The notes under the pieces are model-generated. The model saw only the letters and a program-made list of their open reading frames with translations. It ran no database searches and had not been told where the DNA came from. A stretch of DNA of 64,000 bases from Flavonifractor sp. AGMB03687 (GTDB taxonomy: Bacteria > Bacillota > Clostridia > Oscillospirales > Oscillospiraceae). Made by a program: the position numbers and the translations under genes. Shown piece by piece: positions 41,288-49,722 of this stretch (positions within the stretch are counted from its first letter, which is position 1; each line of letters opens with the position of its first letter). Location: the NCBI RefSeq assembly GCF_017811815.1, contig NZ_JADKZI010000011.1, forward strand, positions 1 to 64,000. The letters are read 5' to 3'.

Positions 41288-43870
41288 TCAAAGGAGTTCT
41301 TTCCAAAATTCCAGCTGGTCTTTCTGCTGATAACGGTGGGAATTGGCGGCCTCACAGATGTCATAATAGGCCCAGTGAGAGGTGGGCACATCGAGGAAGG
41401 TACGCACACCTGGGTGGTCGGACAGGAAGGTCTGGTCGGCCTGACGGTTCAGCATGCGGTTCACAATGGCAGCAGCCTCTCCACGCGTCACCAAAAGGCT
41501 GGGGGCAAAGCTGCCGTCCGGGCAGCCGGTGATCCAGCCATAGGCAGCAGCACCCATCACAGGCTCATAGAACCAGTCTTCCGGTCTCACGTCGGGGAAG
41601 GAATGTGGCGTATCGGAGGGATATTCTGCAAATCTCATGGCCATGGTCACAAATTCTGCCCGGGTAATGGCCTGATCCGGTAGAAACTTGTGATCTCCCA
41701 CACCGTATACCTTTCCCAGAGAGGCCAGGGTGTTGACTGCCTTGGCATACCAGGCGTCATCGGGCGCGTCGGAAAAACCGGTCGTCACGGGAACGTCCTG
41801 ATGGTGCAGAAGGGTATAGAAGATCTGGGCCGCCTGCGCCCGGGTCAGGGGATCATCCGGACCAAACCGGCTTCCCGGATAGCCGCAGACATAGGCGTTG
41901 TGGTCCGTAGTATTTAAGGAATCTGACACACCGGCCTGATCCGGGGACAGGGGCCTGTCCAGAGGAACAAATTGAGCGGATATGGTATGATTTTTGGTTA
42001 CAGGGGCAAAGCGATAGGTAGGTTCTGTGTCCACCGGCTTACCGTCCACCAGAACGGCATCCAGCCGGTATCCTTTGTTGGCGCGCATGGTGAAGCTGGG
42101 CGTCTGTCCCCGGGAAACCCGCACCGTTCCGCTGGGCGTAATGGTCCCGCCGGATGTGGCATTTGCGGAAATCAGGAATGTCTGGCTGATGGGATTACCA
42201 CCGCCGCCGGTTACAGAATCTTCGGTAAAGGTACGGCTGACCACTCCGGTATAGTTGCCCTGAAAACGGATGGTAAAAGAAACGGTATTCCCTTGCGCTT
42301 CAAATGCAGTCACATAGTCCGTGCCTTTTTGCAGCACCCAGTCGCCGTGCTTGATCACCAGGTTTTCTGCCTCGGCGCGGCTGGTGATTTGAGGAATCGG
42401 AAGGCGGGTGCCGTCATAGGGTGCAACGTCAACCTGTACAGGGATATGCTGTACCACCAGATAGTCCATCAGATCCTCCGGCACATAGAAGGCAAGATGG
42501 GTCTGCTCTCCGGCATTTCCAACCCGCAGGCTTCCGTTCTCCCAGAAAAACTGAGGCTCCAGAGATACATCTGCCAGATAATCTCCGTAGGTAGCCGTCT
42601 TCCGGGCGGGGGTAAGGTACTCCGGGACAGCGGGATAGATTTGAAAGGAAGTTACTGCCTCCAGGCCTTGATACTGAGGTGTCTCTTCTACCAGTGCCTG
42701 GACATACCAGGTCCCTGCGTGGGTAGGCATCTCGGGCAGGAATGGGCCCTGTGGGGAGGCGCTGTAGCGGAAGGCCACGCTGCCAAAGGCGGGCCGTGCA
42801 ACCGGCTGAGGCGCCGGCTGTCCATAGGTCCAGTTTTCCATGCGAAGCGGTACGGTCCAGCTGTTTTCCCCTGTCACAGACACAGAGGCATCCAGAGCGG
42901 CGATTCCATCCGTATAGCGGTATGTGACCAGCTGGTTGGGGGCGTCCAGCCGGATGCGGTCTTCCAGCAGGGTACCTCCGCTGAGCTGGCTGATATGGCT
43001 GGATTCGGCCCATGGAGCAAGCTCTTTTAGAGAAAGGCTGTTTTCTCCCTCCGGCAGCGGGAAGGAAACGGGGCGCTGTCCGGTCAGATCGCAGAAGGTG
43101 ACGCTGTCCCCCGGCATTCGGATGGCCAGCAGGCGGTTCGTCCCGGCATAGACCGTCTCCAGCTTAGTGTTGCTGCTGAGATCCAGAACGGTGATCTGGT
43201 TGTCGGTACAATTCAGGTAGGTGAGGTCGGGCTGATGGGACAGGTCCAGACGCTCGATCCTGGTGTGGTTCCACAGCAAGGTATCCAGCTCTGTATTGTG
43301 GGAAAGGTCTGCCTGAGCGAGATCTCCTCCCAGAACGTGAAGGGTGTGGAGTTTGGGATTCCCACTCAGGTCCAGCTCCGAAAGGGGGCTTCCGCCCCAG
43401 ACCAGGTAGTTCAGCTCAGAGAGACCGCGCAGATCCAGCTCCGACAGGCTGGAGTGAAAGCAGTGAAGCTGTTCCAGCACGGGTGCGCCGCTCAGATCCA
43501 GGGTTTCCAGTCTGGGATTTTCATTGCAGATCAGTGACGTCAGTGCAGGCAGGTTGGGCAGCTCCAGACGAACCAGATCATTCTCGTTGCAATTCAGCTG
43601 TTCCAGTGCATCAAACCATTCCAGTCCGCTCAGATCCTGGATTCCTTGCTTGCGAAGGTCCATACGGGTGACTGCATCCCGTTCTGACTGGGAGAGGGTG
43701 CCATCCCCATCCGTGTCCTTCCCTTTGACCCACAGCAAAAATGCCGGGTCGGGAAAGGTAGTAGAGTCGATGGGAACAGATCCCGCTGCCGCACTGCCGG
43801 TGATGACCATCCCGCCAAGGGTGCACAGCACTACAAGCAGGGCAAGTCCTTTTTTCCATCGTTTCATCAT
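41288..43870 (-). CDS. Secreted leucine-rich-repeat protein with SLH domains
   Basis: An 860-residue surface protein. After a signal peptide (to about residue 27) a dockerin/EF-hand-like calcium loop appears ('DTDGDGTLSQSE'), then ten or so ~21-residue leucine-rich repeats with 'L-x-x-L-D-L-S-G-N/S' cores (about 65-300), several beta-sandwich modules including 'GGTITPSGTVRVSRGQTPSFTM', and three C-terminal SLH motifs ('YVCGYPGSRFGPDDPLTRAQAAQIFY', 'VYGVGDHKFLPDQAITRAEFVTMAMRF', 'ITGCPDGSFAPSLLVTRGEAAAIV'). It is wall-anchored; ligand unknown. ATG 43870 lies behind GGAGGAACTT, divergent from the Crp/Fnr gene. Confidence 0.9.
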   Translation of the reverse strand: MMKRWKKGLALLVVLCTLGGMVITGSAAAGSVPIDSTTFPDPAFLLWVKGKDTDGDGTLSQSERDAVTRMDLRKQGIQDLSGLEWFDALEQLNCNENDLVRLELPNLPALTSLICNENPRLETLDLSGAPVLEQLHCFHSSLSELDLRGLSELNYLVWGGSPLSELDLSGNPKLHTLHVLGGDLAQADLSHNTELDTLLWNHTRIERLDLSHQPDLTYLNCTDNQITVLDLSSNTKLETVYAGTNRLLAIRMPGDSVTFCDLTGQRPVSFPLPEGENSLSLKELAPWAESSHISQLSGGTLLEDRIRLDAPNQLVTYRYTDGIAALDASVSVTGENSWTVPLRMENWTYGQPAPQPVARPAFGSVAFRYSASPQGPFLPEMPTHAGTWYVQALVEETPQYQGLEAVTSFQIYPAVPEYLTPARKTATYGDYLADVSLEPQFFWENGSLRVGNAGEQTHLAFYVPEDLMDYLVVQHIPVQVDVAPYDGTRLPIPQITSRAEAENLVIKHGDWVLQKGTDYVTAFEAQGNTVSFTIRFQGNYTGVVSRTFTEDSVTGGGGNPISQTFLISANATSGGTITPSGTVRVSRGQTPSFTMRANKGYRLDAVLVDGKPVDTEPTYRFAPVTKNHTISAQFVPLDRPLSPDQAGVSDSLNTTDHNAYVCGYPGSRFGPDDPLTRAQAAQIFYTLLHHQDVPVTTGFSDAPDDAWYAKAVNTLASLGKVYGVGDHKFLPDQAITRAEFVTMAMRFAEYPSDTPHSFPDVRPEDWFYEPVMGAAAYGWITGCPDGSFAPSLLVTRGEAAAIVNRMLNRQADQTFLSDHPGVRTFLDVPTSHWAYYDICEAANSHRYQQKDQLEFWKELL

Positions 43871-43948
43871 AAGTTCCTCCTTGCGTATCAATAGCCGGAT
43901 TTGCATTCCGCTGATAGGGTTAGTATGGAGGAAGGTAAACCAAAAAGC

Positions 43949-43963
43949 GGTTGTCCATCCAAC
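43949..43963. promoter_or_regulatory. GGTTG-N6-CAAC palindrome, site 3
   Basis: GGTTG-TCCATC-CAAC in the divergent region between the LRR/SLH gene and the Crp/Fnr gene, nearly identical to the site before oleate hydratase. Confidence 0.6.
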
Positions 43964-44059
43964 ACAGCACAATCAAAAAAGGATGGCATTTGACAAATCT
44001 TTCAATTTTCGCTATGGTTATTCCGTAGAGATAACGTGCTGGAAAGGGGGAAGAGGAAT

Positions 44060-44767
44060 ATGACGGACGAGGAAAGAATGCTTCCCGTTTTGAAAAAGAG
44101 CCTGCTGTTCCGCAACATGACGGACAGCGAGATTTTTGAGGCGCTCGGGGCCATTGCCTCTCACCGCAGGGTTTACCCCAAACGCACCCTGGTGATGCGG
44201 GATGGGGATACGATGGCCCAGGTGGGTGTGATTTTATCGGGAAATCTTCATCTGTTTCACATTGATGCTAACGGAAACAGCAATTTGATGGAGCATCTGG
44301 GCGCAGGAGAGTCCATCGGCCTGCTGAACGCCATTGGGGAATACCGCCTGCATATTTCGGCGGAAACCACGGAGGAGACCGAGGTTTTATTTCTCAATGT
44401 CAGCCAGTTGCTTCGAGACCATGTGCTCACCGCTCCGGTTCAGATCCGGTTTTTGCAGAATCTCACCCTTGCGGTGGCACAGCAGGCCCATCGGCTGACC
44501 CGGAAACTGGAGGACAGCATTCGCCGGTCTACCCGGGAGCGCCTGCAGGACTATTTGTCGGATCAGTTCCACCAGGCAGGGAGCCGGACCTTCTCCATCC
44601 CATTGAATCGGCAGGATCTGGCGGATTTTCTCTTTGTGGACCGCAGCGCCATGTCCAACGAACTGTGTAAAATGCGGGACGAAGGGCTTTTAAAGTTTGA
44701 TAAGAGTAAATTTGAACTTCTGATCGAAATGCCCATTACTGCGGATGAACCGGACCCCAACAAATAG
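44060..44767 (+). CDS. Crp/Fnr-family transcriptional regulator
   Basis: A 235-residue regulator. The N-terminal cyclic-nucleotide-binding fold is seen in 'RVYPKRTLVMRDGDTMAQVGVILSGNLHLFHIDANGNSNLMEHLGAGESIGLLNAIG'. The C-terminal winged helix contains 'IPLNRQDLADFLFVDRSAMSNELCKMRDEGLL'. No N-terminal FNR-type cysteine cluster is seen, so it is not an iron-sulfur oxygen sensor. ATG 44060 has GGGGGAAGAGG upstream; a GTG at 44036 is less likely. Four GGTTG-N6-CAAC palindromes nearby are candidate binding sites, one in its own divergent promoter region. Confidence 0.88.
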   Translation: MTDEERMLPVLKKSLLFRNMTDSEIFEALGAIASHRRVYPKRTLVMRDGDTMAQVGVILSGNLHLFHIDANGNSNLMEHLGAGESIGLLNAIGEYRLHISAETTEETEVLFLNVSQLLRDHVLTAPVQIRFLQNLTLAVAQQAHRLTRKLEDSIRRSTRERLQDYLSDQFHQAGSRTFSIPLNRQDLADFLFVDRSAMSNELCKMRDEGLLKFDKSKFELLIEMPITADEPDPNK

Positions 44768-44785
44768 ATCAGTGGATTGCACCAT

Positions 44786-44832
44786 AAAAAATGTGCTCTG
44801 AAGGACTACACGTCTTTCAGAGCACATTTTTT
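44786..44832 (+). terminator. Intrinsic terminator after Crp/Fnr gene
   Basis: Seventeen-bp stem AAAAAATGTGCTCTGAA / TTCAGAGCACATTTTTT with a 13-nt loop, ending in TTTTTTG. Confidence 0.85.
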
Positions 44833-44836
44833 GTTT

Positions 44837-44854
44837 CGGTTGCCTGTACAACCG
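44837..44854. promoter_or_regulatory. GGTTG-N6-CAACC palindrome, site 4
   Basis: CGGTTG-CCTGTA-CAACCG, a perfect dyad just after the terminator and 63 bases before the esterase start. Confidence 0.6.
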
Positions 44855-44916
44855 TCTTTGTCTTTGGGTGCTGTCATAATCAAAGCATACCACAGCGCAG
44901 GAAAGGCGGGTTCTCT

Positions 44917-45870
44917 ATGAATTCCAAACTCAATTTGTCCAAAAACAAGCAAGAAAAAACAGAGCTTTTCAACCAAAAACTCACCGACGCCATGATGGCC
45001 GCTCTGAAAACGGTGCATAGCGCGGCCTCCCCCGATTCAACGGAACTGGAAGACCTGGCTTTTCAGAGAAGGGGGCAGGAGGTCCTGGGGCGTCTGATGT
45101 CCCCAACCATTGGCTTCAGTTGGGAGACATTTTCACTGGGTGAAATGCCTATGGCCTGGGTCCGTCCGGAGCGGGGGCATGATCGCAGCAAAGTGATCCT
45201 CTATTGCCATGGCGGCGGGTATACCAGCGGTAACCTGGGGTATGCAAGGGTATTGGCCGCAAAAATGGCCAGTGCGACCGGGTGCGAAGTTTTGTCCTTC
45301 CAGTACCGACTGGCTCCTGAATTTCCCTATCCTGCCGCACTGGAGGATGCGCTGGATGCCTGGAACTATCTCACGCACCTGGGCTGGGGTGCAAACGACA
45401 TCATTCTGGCCGGAGATTCCGCCGGAGGCAACCTGGCGCTGGAACTGGCCCTTGCCCTGAAGGAGCAGAAGCGGCTCCTGCCCGGCAGGCTGATCCTTTT
45501 CTCTCCTTGGACCGATATGACCTCCAGCGGCGACTCCTATACCCAGCGGGAGGAGCTGGATCCCATGCTGACCAACCGTTACATCCAGTCTGTCCGCAGC
45601 GCATACGCCCCGGGCGCCGATTACAGCCGGCCCTGCTTCTCACCGCTGTTTGGAAATTTGACCGGATTTCCTCCCACCCTGGTCCAGGTAGGGGAGCGGG
45701 AGATCCTTTACTCGGACTCCAAGGGGCTCCAGGATGTGCTGATCGCAGTGGGTGTCCCCTGTGTACTGCAGAGCTGGCCGGATATGTGGCATGTCTTTCA
45801 GATGTTCCCCCTGAAAAGCTCCGGTGACGCCATGGCGGCGGTGGAAGGCTTCTTGCATCAGCTTAGGTAG
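44917..45870 (+). CDS. Alpha/beta hydrolase, HSL-type esterase/lipase
   Basis: A 317-residue hydrolase of the hormone-sensitive-lipase family. The oxyanion motif 'YCHGGGYTSGN', nucleophile elbow 'LAGDSAGGNLALELALALKEQ', and a C-terminal His in 'SWPDMWHVFQMF' form the expected catalytic set; the Asp lies in the 'LFSPWTDMTSSG...' to 'LVQVGEREILYSDSKG' span. Family enzymes cleave short/medium acyl esters. ATG 44917 is preceded by GGAAAGGCGGG. The upstream GGTTG palindrome suggests joint control with oleate hydratase, which would suit fatty acid handling. Confidence 0.88.
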   Translation: MNSKLNLSKNKQEKTELFNQKLTDAMMAALKTVHSAASPDSTELEDLAFQRRGQEVLGRLMSPTIGFSWETFSLGEMPMAWVRPERGHDRSKVILYCHGGGYTSGNLGYARVLAAKMASATGCEVLSFQYRLAPEFPYPAALEDALDAWNYLTHLGWGANDIILAGDSAGGNLALELALALKEQKRLLPGRLILFSPWTDMTSSGDSYTQREELDPMLTNRYIQSVRSAYAPGADYSRPCFSPLFGNLTGFPPTLVQVGEREILYSDSKGLQDVLIAVGVPCVLQSWPDMWHVFQMFPLKSSGDAMAAVEGFLHQLR

Positions 45871-45937
45871 CAGAAACGGGATCTGTAGGTGGAAGCTGTA
45901 GCTGTAAAAGCAAAGCAGAAACTTGTAATATACAGAT

Positions 45938-45966
45938 TATGGCCCCCGGCTATGCCGGGGGCCATA
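45938..45966 (+). terminator. GC-rich hairpin downstream of the esterase
   Basis: Thirteen-bp stem TATGGCCCCCGGC / GCCGGGGGCCATA with a 3-nt loop; no T-run follows. The rest of the 415-base gap up to 46285 shows no clear gene or signal apart from AT-rich stretches. Confidence 0.5.
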
Positions 45967-46285
45967 ACAATGTTGGAAATTGAAATTTTAAGAGTTCAGG
46001 ATTTTTGATTAGAGAATTTGAATCTCGCCTGTGGATGGATGCTCAGAAATGGAGGGACTGTAAATAAGAAGAGATTGTTTGCTTTTGAAGATTAAGAAAT
46101 CTTAAGAGAATATACATGAGCTTTCCACCTTCGTTGTGATATAATCTCAAAACTGAATCAAGACATGGCCTGGGAGGACTGTGAGAGTTTCATCCTTCTG
46201 GACGGAGTCAGAATGTATACGGGAAAATAGTGTGAGGACCCGGACTTCCGGGATAAGGTCCTGATGCGAGGAGGAGATGCTTTCC

Positions 46286-46552
46286 ATGTGGCTGGATGCT
46301 TTGCTGCAAACATTTATAGATGTCGCCCAGTCGGAGCAGACATCCAGGACAATCCGAATCATCTGTACGATTTTTATATCCATTCTGTTTCTGATCGGCA
46401 TTGTAAGCCTTTTTCTGCTGGTTTTTGTGATAGAGGGGCAAAGTCTTTTCAGGAGAGTCGCCTTTCTTCTGCTGGGACTTGGGATTCTTGCCTATTATCT
46501 GCAATTTTTGAAGGCTGTCGCGGACAGAAGAAAGAGAGCAAAGAAGCCGTAA
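46286..46552 (+). CDS. Small two-helix membrane protein
   Basis: An 88-residue protein with two hydrophobic helices ('IICTIFISILFLIGIVSLFLLVFVI' and 'VAFLLLGLGILAYYLQFL') and a basic C-terminus 'RRKRAKKP'. No family recognised. AGGAGG sits eleven bases before ATG 46286; an upstream ATG 46277 is too close to that site. It is followed by other small orphan genes on the same strand. Confidence 0.6.
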   Translation: MWLDALLQTFIDVAQSEQTSRTIRIICTIFISILFLIGIVSLFLLVFVIEGQSLFRRVAFLLLGLGILAYYLQFLKAVADRRKRAKKP

Positions 46553-46638
46553 TGCAATTTGAGGAATCATAAAGCAGGGCATTGAGCACTTATCAGCCAG
46601 GCATTACATGACAGAGGAGCCGAAAGGAGCGCAGAGTC

Positions 46639-47076
46639 ATGCTGGAACATCATTTCTGGGAGAATTTCCGAAAGTGGGTCCCACACCGGGATGTGGACGA
46701 AGTCTATGATGTGGAGAAGATCGGATTTGAGAGGGAAGAGGGCTTTGCGGTTCTTTTGCGCCCCGACCATTTCCAAGAGGAGAAACGGTCGGAGTGGGCC
46801 CTCCGGCTGGTGTGGGACAGGATCGTTTCCTATACGGTCACCGATGAGAGCTACCGCCCGGAGCTTTGGGTATCTGAGAAAACGCCGGACTGGGCGCTCT
46901 GGACCTTCTATCTCAGTAAGACCTCCGATTATTTGACCAGGTTCCGGGAGGAAAACTACATTGTTCCGGAAGAGACCCACCACATTTTTATCTGTGGGAC
47001 CAATCTGATGGCAGATATTTTATCTGATGAATATCCAACGGTCACATTTTTGAAGTGGAACCCCAAACTGCGATGA
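46639..47076 (+). CDS. Hypothetical 145-residue protein
   Basis: A soluble acidic protein rich in Trp and Tyr ('WENFRKWVPHRDVDEVYDVE', 'PDWALWTFYLSKTSDYL'). Nothing in it is recognised. Spacing of 25 bases to the next gene and same strand suggest an operon of small accessory proteins; aromatic-rich small proteins in such strings are often toxin-immunity or element-borne, but this is only context. Confidence 0.6.
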   Translation: MLEHHFWENFRKWVPHRDVDEVYDVEKIGFEREEGFAVLLRPDHFQEEKRSEWALRLVWDRIVSYTVTDESYRPELWVSEKTPDWALWTFYLSKTSDYLTRFREENYIVPEETHHIFICGTNLMADILSDEYPTVTFLKWNPKLR

Positions 47077-47101
47077 TGCAGCAGACGGAGGATAAAACGG
47101 T

Positions 47102-47500
47102 ATGCTATATAGCTTGTCCATGTTTAATGAGAGGCAGGAGGGCTTTTTTGTCGGCCTGTTTGTAAGCCGTAAAGAGGCCCAGCAGGCGGCGGAACACTAC
47201 TTATCCGTGGTCCCTGGACTTCGGGACTATCCCTGTACCTATGAGATCATGGAGAAACCGGTGATTGGTGCGATTGATTCATCGGGGCAGATCCACATGA
47301 TCTGGGCATGGGACGAGAACGAGAATGGGAATGAAACAGGCATTTGGAGCAGCAGCTGTTATGGGGCTCTCTCAGAAGCCCAGAGGGCTATGGAGGCAGC
47401 CAAGCGGCGTATGAACAAGCAGGAGTGGAGTCTGGACACCTACTGGATCGGCCAGTGTCACTGGACAGAGGGCTTTGCAAGAGTTGCTTCTTCAGAGTAA
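47102..47500 (+). CDS. Hypothetical 132-residue protein
   Basis: Soluble protein with 'SRKEAQQAAEHYLSVVPGLRDYPCTYEIMEKPVIG' and 'IHMIWAWDENENGNETGIW'. The first half looks like a small alpha/beta domain that measures successive residues, but no family assignment was made. It follows the 145-residue gene by 25 bases. Confidence 0.6.
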   Translation: MLYSLSMFNERQEGFFVGLFVSRKEAQQAAEHYLSVVPGLRDYPCTYEIMEKPVIGAIDSSGQIHMIWAWDENENGNETGIWSSSCYGALSEAQRAMEAAKRRMNKQEWSLDTYWIGQCHWTEGFARVASSE

Positions 47501-47525
47501 GCGCGATAAAGGAGGATCCTATGCT

Positions 47526-47867
47526 ATGAGCGAGATTTTGCTGGAAGGGATGCCTTTTGACGCATACCTTGAAAAGTATAAAATATATGAGAAAACCATA
47601 AAGTTCATGATGAAACACCTGAAAAAATGGCACGATGATGAGCCGGAGGATTTTCAGAGAGAAATGCGGGCAGATTACCGGACTGTGGCAGAAACCTATC
47701 AATTTGAGCGGAAGATTGCCGCAATCGAGAAAAACTATATGTATGACTCGCCCTTACTCTGCATCTCTTTTAGTATGGCCATCAATGATAATGAGGGTGA
47801 TTATGTGGCAATCTATACCGCATTTTTTGACCTTAACGGCGATTTCTTTGATGACCTAATGAGATGA
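47526..47867 (+). CDS. Hypothetical 113-residue protein
   Basis: Helix-rich acidic protein ('FDAYLEKYKIYEKTIKFMMKHLKKWHDD', then 'CISFSMAINDNEGDYVAIYTAFFDLNGDFFDDLM'). A strong AAAGGAGG lies ahead of ATG 47526; the ATG at 47521 opens only a two-codon frame. Function unknown. The ~410 bases after it contain no convincing gene; they hold the hairpin at 48038-48071 and an AT-rich segment with a 'TTTCAAGGCTTT' direct repeat (48060 and 48117). Confidence 0.6.
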   Translation: MSEILLEGMPFDAYLEKYKIYEKTIKFMMKHLKKWHDDEPEDFQREMRADYRTVAETYQFERKIAAIEKNYMYDSPLLCISFSMAINDNEGDYVAIYTAFFDLNGDFFDDLMR

Positions 47868-48037
47868 TAGAGATCAATCAAATGTGGTAGATGTTCAAGA
47901 TCAGACATAAACCGCAATGGGACACTGCAGTATTTTGCGCCGAAAAACGGCCAAATTTGGTCCAAAGGGGGTGTAGGGGCTGATCTGCTTTTTTGTGGGG
48001 GATAACAGAAATGCGGATCAATTTGTTTAAAAAAAAG

Positions 48038-48071
48038 AAAAGCCTTGAAATCTTACGATTTCAAGGCTTTT
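48038..48071. terminator. Intrinsic terminator-like hairpin
   Basis: Fifteen-bp stem AAAAGCCTTGAAATC / GATTTCAAGGCTTTT with TTAC loop and flanking A/T runs. Its right-arm sequence recurs at 48117-48128. Confidence 0.65.
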
Positions 48072-48277
48072 ATGGAGCGTAAGACCAATTGAGATATTTG
48101 CGGAAATCCATGACTTTCAAGGCTTTGCGGGTCTTCACCCATTATTTTTTTGCCGTTTTGCTGCGATGGCTGCGGATTTTCCACCCGAGGGTCAATTTTA
48201 GTGTTCGACCAAAAAAGATGTCCGCTTTATCCATGTCGAAAGATTGACTGAGGGAAGCGCCTGCTTCATCGGACACG

Positions 48278-48637
48278 TCATCCAAGGAGTTCGTCCAGCA
48301 GGTAGTTGTATTCCGGCAGCTGATCCGTGTACTCTTTCATCCATTCCCGCATAGCTCGCTTTTCCAGATTGGTGGCTTCCGTGTAATCCTCGCTGTGTCC
48401 TTCCTGCTCCATAAAGTCGTATGCGAGATTCTGATAGACCTCTTTCACCAATGTTTCGGGATCTTCCAGTCGTGTTACATCGGAGTCATCAATGGAATCC
48501 GCCGCAGGCAGGCCAAGCAGAACATACCCGAACTTTTTCGAATAGACCACATCGAGCAATTCAGAGCCTTCAATGTAGTTCTGGAATACCCCAAGGACCC
48601 TCTCAAGCTCACTTTTCTTTTCCTCTAATGAACTCAT
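48278..48637 (-). CDS. Hypothetical 119-residue acidic protein
   Basis: A short helical acidic protein ('EEKKSELERVLGVFQNYIEGSELLDVVYSKKFGYVLLGLP', 'MREWMKEYTDQLPEYNYLLDELL'). ATG 48637 has GGAG eight bases upstream. No family recognised. Last gene of the minus-strand operon that starts at 53463, 117 bases after the resolvase-domain gene. Confidence 0.65.
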   Translation of the reverse strand: MSSLEEKKSELERVLGVFQNYIEGSELLDVVYSKKFGYVLLGLPAADSIDDSDVTRLEDPETLVKEVYQNLAYDFMEQEGHSEDYTEATNLEKRAMREWMKEYTDQLPEYNYLLDELLG

Positions 48638-48754
48638 GGCAACATCTCCTTCCTGCCGGAATGAGCAACTTTCCCGGTCTGGTGTATGTGGTTCCTTTAT
48701 TATACCGCATTTTCTTTGGCCGTGGAAGAGAGGTGGGACGGGAACTTTTCCCAA

Positions 48755-49144
48755 TCACATGGTCTGTTCCATCGTTGCCACCCGGAAATAACCATGAGAA
48801 TATGCGGGGGCCAGATCAATTTCGCCATCTGGGCAATAGACCCGGACTCCTGCTGCGGTCAATTTTTCTCCAATCGCCGCCAAACCTTCGGCGTCACGAG
48901 CCAGACGGTCGCCGTTCATCACCAGCACACGGTCATAGACTCCATGTCGTGCATCACGGATCAGCGTTCGAATGCTCTGTCGGTTTGCGTCCAAGCCGCT
49001 CTCATATTGGAGCATCTCTGCGGAAATCGAAAAACCAAGCTGGCCGGCGAGGCTTCGGAGTGCGGTGAGCTGCTGGTTTATGGCGAGACAGTTGCTTTCC
49101 GTAGACGCTCCATCTACCCGGCAGTATAGGCAGCACTTAGACAT
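48755..49144 (-). CDS. Stand-alone resolvase N-terminal domain without the catalytic serine
   Basis: A 129-residue protein matching only the serine-recombinase catalytic domain. 'CCLYCRVDGASTESN' aligns with the usual 'Y-x-R-V-S' start, but the nucleophilic serine is Asp here. The conserved 'YDRVLVMNGDRLARDAEGLAAIGEKL' helix region remains, where active enzymes have 'V-x-x-x-S-R-x-x-R'. No recombinase or zinc-ribbon domain follows. Possibly a regulatory or structural relative. It is transcribed with the metallophosphoesterase operon. ATG 49144 is behind AAGGAGG. Confidence 0.8.
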   Translation of the reverse strand: MSKCCLYCRVDGASTESNCLAINQQLTALRSLAGQLGFSISAEMLQYESGLDANRQSIRTLIRDARHGVYDRVLVMNGDRLARDAEGLAAIGEKLTAAGVRVYCPDGEIDLAPAYSHGYFRVATMEQTM

Positions 49145-49186
49145 CTGATTTGACCTCCTTGAACGAATTTGGGGAGACGCTACCAC

Positions 49187-49498
49187 TCAGCCCTGACATT
49201 CATCCCGGATGAAATCATACAGGGCTTCCGGTTCTTTCAGGCACCACTTAGTTTTTTCATCATCGGTCCAGACTTCATAGTCCGGGGCGGCATCGTAAAG
49301 CCACCAGCTGATATAGTCGTACTGGTCGTCGACCGCTTCCTTCAGTACATCCAGCAAGGCGGCAAGAAGCGGCGCTCCGCCCTCAAATACGAAATGTCCG
49401 TCTCCCATCAGGGTGAGTGCCTTACTGAACTGTTCGTCTCGATCCTTTTGCGCTTGGATCTTTCGCAGGGCTTCACAGAAGGTTTCCTTGGACAGCAT
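49187..49498 (-). CDS. Hypothetical 103-residue protein
   Basis: Acidic protein: 'FVFEGGAPLLAALLDVLKEAVDDQYDYISWWLYDAAPDYEVW', suggestive of a small interaction domain. Its ATG overlaps the stop of the upstream 74-residue gene (TAATG), so translation is coupled. No family recognised. Confidence 0.65.
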   Translation of the reverse strand: MLSKETFCEALRKIQAQKDRDEQFSKALTLMGDGHFVFEGGAPLLAALLDVLKEAVDDQYDYISWWLYDAAPDYEVWTDDEKTKWCLKEPEALYDFIRDECQG

Positions 49499-49722
49499 TA
49501 AAGTCCCCCTCCCGGATTCTCCCCCTCCGCTTCCTGTTCGGCTTTCCATTTCAGAAGCAAGGAGATGGCCAACTCCTGAGTAGCGGGATCGACGCAGAAC
49601 TCGAAGAACTTCACAGCCAACATTTCTGGCGTCAGCCCCATCGGGGCGATTACCGCTTCCAACTGTTCCAGAAGCTCCGCATCTACTTGGATTTCCACGA
49701 GCTCATATTGCTTTTCATCCAT
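49498..49722 (-). CDS. Small ribbon-helix-helix-like protein
   Basis: A 74-residue protein with the order 'LVEIQVDAELLEQLEAVIAPMGLTPEMLAVKFFEFCV': one beta strand, two helices, a Gly-Leu-Thr-Pro turn. This resembles DinJ/RelB-type antitoxins, but there is no toxin with an obvious fold next to it. It overlaps both neighbours. Confidence 0.6.
   Translation of the reverse strand: MDEKQYELVEIQVDAELLEQLEAVIAPMGLTPEMLAVKFFEFCVDPATQELAISLLLKWKAEQEAEGENPGGGL

Noticed and set aside
45938-45966. Hairpin as part of a transposon end or small RNA
   Set aside because: Single copy, no matching terminal repeat and no promoter upstream; left as a plain hairpin.
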